64,000 nucleotides of DNA from Gnetum montanum (lineage: Eukaryota; Streptophyta; Gnetopsida; Gnetales; Gnetaceae): NCBI GenBank assembly GCA_015680685.1, contig MNCI01033474.1, forward strand, positions 1,802,910-1,866,909. The letters run 5' to 3'. The notes under the pieces are model-generated. The model searched no databases. It was not told the origin of the DNA and worked only from the letters and a program-made list of their open reading frames with translations. The position numbers and the translations under genes are program-made. This document shows positions 59,057 to 64,000 of the stretch, piece after piece. How positions within the stretch are numbered: the first letter of the stretch is position 1; every line of letters begins with the position of its first letter.

Positions 59057-60407
59057 AATGCTACTACGTAGGTGCAAGTATCTGTACCGCTGCCGTTGCC
59101 ACCGCCGCTGCTTCGTGCTGTCTCTTTGAAATTCGAAATTTGAGCGCATGTCGCATGAAATTTGGACTTTTCTGTTTTCGCTTAAAAAACCAAGTGCAAG
59201 TGCGCGCCTACGGATCCCGATTCGGTGCTTCTACATGGATACATAAATGTATGCTAACAACTTATTTGCTGCATGTATTGTCTGTATTGTGATTGTGACT
59301 GTGATTATGCTTACTTTCCCAAAATTCAAAGATTTTGTGACCGCAAAATTGGAAATTGCATGCAACTACGCCGCAACTTGCCAACCTTTGCCTGCTTTAA
59401 AGCCTTGACTAAAGATCCACATGCGCGTGCACATGATTTACCAAGGAGGAGCAGTGACTCTATGCTATAAAATAAGTGCAGCGAGCAGACACAAATTACT
59501 GGCAACTACTTTGCAGCAGTGAATAGTAATTCTTTGCTATGTAAATTTAGACGCGCATGAAGCGGAAGCAGCGGTGGTAGCTAGTATCCTAGGCACGGAG
59601 ACAAATACGACCGATCGGGGACATGGGACATCAGTTATATCCGTAATCATATCAACGTCCACGCTTAAGTGGAGAGATCGAGATACCGAGTATGATTGTT
59701 TTTAGAATCGAGAATCAGCATTTTCTCAGTTGAAAACACAGAATTGAAGGTATTTACGTGGCAGAGACAGAAAGAGAAGTTGTACGTGTTGATGTACTGG
59801 TGCTGTCAGCGTGGTTGGGTAATGCCATGCCGTCTTTAAATTGGAATAATGCTGTGCTGGAGAGGGAGCAAGGGCCACGGAAGTGGAGAGAGAGCGAGAA
59901 AGGGAGGCAAAGAGAGGTTGGAATTTGGAATCAGAATCTGGAATGAAATGAAATGAAATTAATATAGTTTAAGGTGAGAATCAAACATGGAAACATATTC
60001 TGCTGTGCAGCAGATTGAGATTGTGATTGTGTTTACACTACTAAAGTAGGAATGAATGAAGTTCTGCGAATGCGACAGGGTGTGTCTCCGCTTTGCACTA
60101 ACAAAAATTAGCATTGATTCATCGTTCGATATAAATCATTCAGGCCCTACGCACATAATTAGACTTTTCTTAACAGTTGTTAAGGTTTGTGTTTACGTTG
60201 GTTAACAATTTTTATGGATTAACGGAAATGACAATGGTTGACAATTGTTGACGGTAGTGATGCGTTTCCATTTAAAAATAATTTCAATCCAATCTTTATC
60301 AAAGCAATCTAAACCCCCTTCAATGTCGTATGACTTTTTAAAAGGGTCCCACGACTCCCTTGTGTCCTCGTAGTGTTGAGATCCTTCACAACTTTTCAAC
60401 TTCCCTA

Positions 60408-60470
60408 CGTAGCCTAGTGGTAACACTACTTTCATAAAAATGAAAGGCCTTACATTCGATTTTAATTTCA
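60408..60470 (+). repeat. Possible tRNA-derived SINE head
   Basis: TAGCCTAGTGGTAACAC fits a polymerase III A box, and ttacattcgatttt about 35 bases on is a weak B-box match (GGTTCGAxxCC). No clear tail or target duplication. Could be chance. Confidence 0.3.
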
Positions 60471-61572
60471 AACTCTCTCTCCTTTTTTTAATGATTCCTA
60501 GTGAATCTTATTTTACTTTTGAAAGACTAGTGTTCCCAAATATAAGCCTTCACAAATTCAAAAATGAAGTTGAGCTCCTTGAGCTTGCTTTGCAATTCAA
60601 TGGAGTGTGTTGCTTTGGAGCAAAAGCTAAAAATACTACTTATAGCATAGTGTTATCTTGAGTGCTATGGTAGTCATTGAAGATTTTATCATCAATGTTG
60701 GAATTCATTATTCTTTATCAAAGACTAAGAGTAAGTCATTGCTTTGTAGAACTTTGGTGGCAAAGTTCATTATAGTGTAAACCATCTCCCAATGTTTGAA
60801 AGATAGGCAATGGGGATATATATGGGGCAAGGAAGGACACTGGGCATCATATTCTTTAACTAAAGTAAAAGGATATGGGAGGGGATTTAGACTACTCCAG
60901 TTTTATGATTTTGTATTAATGTGTGCATGAATTGATGCATTATACTATGGTAATTAATATCTATTAAGTCACATAATATTACATTTTGGTCCATAAAAAT
61001 CTATTGTAATAATTGCGCTCTCTCTCACCTAAACAATTATTTGTAAAATCAACATTAACAAAATCTTGGCAATTGTTATAATTTACTCATCATGTGTGTG
61101 AGGCCTCATTTACTATTGCCATTGCTATTACCATTACCTAGCATGGCCTATTGTGTGTTTGGTTACATAAGCCTTCAAGTGCTAAATTTTCATATTCTAT
61201 TTCTAAAAATTTAAAAACATTATTTAGCTTTAGGTGATTTTGAGAGGATGAATCATGGGATTCTAGTTGGACCCACCAAACATATGAATTTCAATTGGTT
61301 TTGTAGGTCTTTCTAGGTTCAAGGTTTAGAAATCTTTCCTTTTAGCATCTACCCAAATTTAGCATTTGTAGATTCATTGAACTAAACATACCTTAATTAG
61401 TTTGAATAGGTTTTTGTTTAATTTAAGACATAGTTAACCATTTCCATTTCCATAGTCTCTTCACAAATTGCAGCACACACATAGACCTTGCCCTTGGCAT
61501 CTTCTTCTTCTTCTTATTCTTCCTTTGCTTCTGCTTAGCCAACTAGTGGGAAAGATGAACGTGGAGAATAGT

Positions 61573-61653
61573 TGATGAGACGCGACATGCACTGTGCCGC
61601 GATATCTCGTACGCGATATCGTGGTCCGCCGCCATATCTATAAATAAGAGGCG
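61573..61653 (+). repeat. gypsy LTR 5' end with TATA box, truncated
   Basis: Starts TGATGAGACGCG; contains two GCGATATC palindromes and a TATA box (tataaata, 61,639). Homologous to 2,999-3,074 (minus). Cut at the n at 61,654, another case where an unresolved base falls in an LTR. Confidence 0.7.
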
Positions 61654-61654
61654 N

Positions 61655-62570
61655 TTTGGTAAGACAAGGATACATTAGTTCAAGTAACTCTTACCCATCT
61701 TAATAGTATAAATATTAATTAATTAAGGTCATTGTTAAATTTCTCCCAAAAAAAGTTAGCAACCATGACCTAAATTCATCTTGTTTTGAAACTTATTATC
61801 CTATGTGTTTAACCCTTGTAACTTGACATTATTCATCATAACAAGACCAAGGTATTGATAGATTAAGGGAGTCAACCTATCCATAAGACTGTCTAATCTC
61901 CATAGAAAAATCAATGCTTCGTAAATGATGTTGTCATAATCTTCACCTTGGTACCTCATTAGATTACAATCATGATATAAGAAGGTATAACCACCATACT
62001 TGTTAAAATATAAGGTATAAATATTATATTTCTATCCTATGGTTGGTACATCATTTACAATCAAATCCAAGTAATCTAGAAGATCTCAAGTAACCCATAC
62101 ATCATCTAGTAATGTTAATTCAACAGATAGGCTATTTTGGTCTTCTCAATTCCCAAAATCCCATTTTCATTTTTGAACCCTAATACAATGTCCAATGCAT
62201 AGTACTCGTTGAGATGATTCCAACGGAATAAATTTTGTCTCGATTGAACCTATAGTTTGAGAGATATCAATGTTTAAAGTTTCTTATTATGCATGCATTA
62301 AAATAATATTAAATTATTATTTTAAAAAATTGATTCAAACTTTTAGGGTTGGGAATCAAACCCAAAATTACTATTTACCTATACTAAACCCCCACCTTGA
62401 CATTGGCTAAACCACCATGTTAACCACCAAGGCTAGGTAAAATAAACAAATAATAATGGGGTAGACTAGTAGGTTGTGAGTTCAAACCCAAGCCTTTCTC
62501 ATGATTTAAAATTTAAAAAGAATAAAAATAATAATATACATAAGAAATGTTCTTTGTACGTTGAGATAGC
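61655..62570. other. AT-rich DNA, no gene recognised
   Basis: No gene motif on either strand. 62,465-62,500 (gactagtaggttgtgagttcaaaccc) weakly resembles a polymerase III B box. Confidence 0.35.
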
Positions 62571-62879
62571 CCTATAGGAGTTGTGTTGGTTCAACAATGG
62601 TCATGTTGGCCCAATAAGAACTAGCACCCTTAGTTGACACCGTTGTGTTTCCTTCTATCACATGGTTTGCCTCCACCACATCATCTACCATCATCCACCT
62701 AATGCTACCATCACTTCCTTGCCTACCATCCACCTTCCACATGCTTGTCACATGATGTTGCATGAGTTGCTTTAGTTATGCTACCATGTATGTTGTCAAA
62801 ACCCTCATCACATTTTTTGTTGCCTATTATGCAAGTTGATTTCATTGCCATTCATGCTATCATTGCCATCACTATTGCA

Positions 62880-63150
62880 AAAAAATTGAGTGCAATTTTT
62901 GAGCATCCATAATGTTTGTGGATACCAATGATGCCATGGATCATTGTCCCTTCTGGAGCTTCATGGACATTGATGACATTGTGGATAACTACCTCTTTCA
63001 ACGCTCTATGAACATCAATGGCACCATGAATAACTAATCCTTTCAGCACTCCATGAACACCAATGGAAACATAGATAATTTCCCCTTTTAGTAGTTTGTA
63101 AACACTAATGACATCATGGATAATTATTCCCTCTAGCATCCCATAGGACC
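62880..63150 (-). repeat. 45-bp minisatellite, ~5 copies, open on minus strand
   Basis: Five degenerate 45-bp units. On the minus strand the frame stays open from 63,139 to 62,852 and gives a 15-residue repeat of the form L-K-G-x-V-I-H-x-x-I-x-V-H-x-x. The period being a multiple of three explains the open frame. No known family recognised; probably not a gene. Confidence 0.75.
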
Positions 63151-63219
63151 TTTGGCATCATGGATCATTTCCCCTACTAGTGTCCTCTGGTGCATTGAAA
63201 ACCCTTGCTGCAACAACAT

Positions 63220-63350
63220 GATGTCTTTGCCTAGGCCACTGAAACCCTTGCATGGGTTGCATAGGCCTTGCTTGGATCATGCAGGCCCCATTTGGGACAT
63301 GTAGGATCTTGTGTGGGCTACATAGGCCCTTACACAGGCTATTTAGGCCC
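63220..63350 (+). repeat. ~21-bp degenerate tandem repeat
   Basis: Four to five units around cataggcccttgcttgggct (gcaggcccc, gtaggatct, ataggccct, ttaggccca starts) spaced about 21 bases apart. Confidence 0.65.
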
Positions 63351-63584
63351 AAAAGAAGATGCCACCATTGTCCATTAATGCCACCTACCACCACCGATCA
63401 TAGCCACAATGAGTAATGGTCATTGATTAAAGCTCCATTTCATGACATCATGAATGAGGTTCATCATTAGCAGGAACATGCTAGTAGCATTGTGCTCAAC
63501 ATGAGATCCATGGTGGTGACATTGTTGAGATTCATCGACACAACCTCTCACATGTGTGTGCCATATGTCACAAGAGCCGAGTGA

Positions 63585-63902
63585 AGAAGGATAGGAAAAG
63601 GACTAGCCATCATGTTTGGTCAATTATAGGCCCAACCATGGTGGTAGTGCTACATTGCCATTAAGGGATAGATGTTGAAGGAAGAAAATACGAAGGAATA
63701 CTTTCAAAGCATGATCCAAATACTCCATTCCATATTAATAAGGCATTATTTTCTTTCTCTTTCTCTATTTTCCCTATTATTTTCCTTATACATAATGTCA
63801 AATATTACATATTTGGCATTTGATATATTGTCTTCTTATGCATAATGTCTAATATAATGTATATTTGATGTTTGCAATAACATCTAGGAATGGGATGTCA
63901 CA
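63585..63902 (+). repeat. copia-type LTR, 3' part
   Basis: Colinear with 54,650-54,973: shared runs include tactccattccatat[c/t]aataa and aatgtctaatataa. It ends gggatgtcaca. No primer site follows, so it is a 3' or solo LTR; its 5' half is not recognisable. Confidence 0.75.
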
Positions 63903-64000
63903 TGACCATTGATGAGATACATGCATACACCTAAATCAAGATTCATCTAAAGAAGTTGCAAATAAAGAAAATGATGAAATATATAACGTTAGCAACCCCT

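Larger units (their letters stand above)
58331..61572. other. BRL upstream region, no gene recognised
   Basis: Mixed composition, richer in GC up to about 59,900 than the TE regions. A run ttatatatatatta (58,733-58,747) could act as an AT-rich promoter element on the minus strand. Acgtg cores occur at 59,756 and 59,781. From about 60,000 onward it turns AT-rich. The open stretch 60,440-60,661 has no recognisable motif. Confidence 0.4.

Noticed and set aside
62460-62510. tRNA-like sequence with B-box resemblance
   Set aside because: No A box at the right distance and no cloverleaf can be drawn; not listed as tRNA.
1-64000. A novel multi-gene defence or biosynthetic system
   Set aside because: Apart from one receptor kinase, all recognisable coding sequence belongs to known transposon families; nothing supports a new system.

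Overview
The window looks like nuclear DNA of a seed plant with a large, repeat-filled genome; a gymnosperm is the best guess (inference, no species call). There is one intact host gene, a receptor kinase of the brassinosteroid BRI1/BRL family, set in AT-rich DNA made almost entirely of old, stop-riddled transposable elements: nested Ty3/gypsy LTR elements, copia-type LTRs and a Helitron helicase remnant. There is no bacterial-type operon, no CRISPR array and no recognisable rRNA or full tRNA gene.

Layout as given. 1-3,074: a mosaic of minus-strand gypsy gag, its primer-binding site and LTR scraps, broken by eight unresolved bases. 3,075-6,532 and 16,223-17,131: plus-strand gypsy pol (element D) and its 3' non-coding region, split by element E (6,533-16,222), which has two LTRs and gag-protease but no visible RT or integrase. 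17,132-18,147: a lone LTR (family F). 21,224-36,270: element J, with LTR, PBS and gag but no pol, whose 3' LTR is interrupted by a minus-strand gypsy element C with gag, protease, RT, RNase H and integrase; its LTR is flanked by the 5-bp duplication ATTGG. 36,271-38,740: N-terminal and central parts of a Helitron helicase, followed by 28-35-bp tandem repeats. 39,771-43,574: minus-strand pol of gypsy element G. 43,576-44,170: Helitron helicase C-terminus. 46,621-48,046: transmembrane and kinase part of the BRL gene. 48,048-55,248: protease, gag, PBS and 5' LTR of element G, undetermined repeat DNA and a copia LTR. 55,250-57,613: signal peptide, LRRs and island domain of the BRL gene. 57,614-64,000: its upstream region, then repeats.

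The main conclusion concerns order. Removing block 43,576-48,046 brings the two parts of element G together within a few bases in a conserved pol motif. Removing block 48,048-55,248 brings the two parts of the BRL gene together in frame to within one base. Both blocks are bounded by single n characters. The simplest reading is that two neighbouring contigs are swapped. In the corrected order BRL is one uninterrupted coding region of about 1,262 codons, as usual for this family, and element G sits inside the Helitron. A rival reading, a 7.2-kb GT-AG intron whose splice bases are hidden by the two n's, is weaker because it leaves the continuity of G unexplained.

The TE coding regions carry many stops and losses of catalytic residues, and much of the decay seen is C-to-T/G-to-A, as expected for long-methylated plant repeats. 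I found no convincing new biological system. The most useful observations are the contig swap, the shared nested insertion in element J, and a non-coding block conserved in three gypsy copies.
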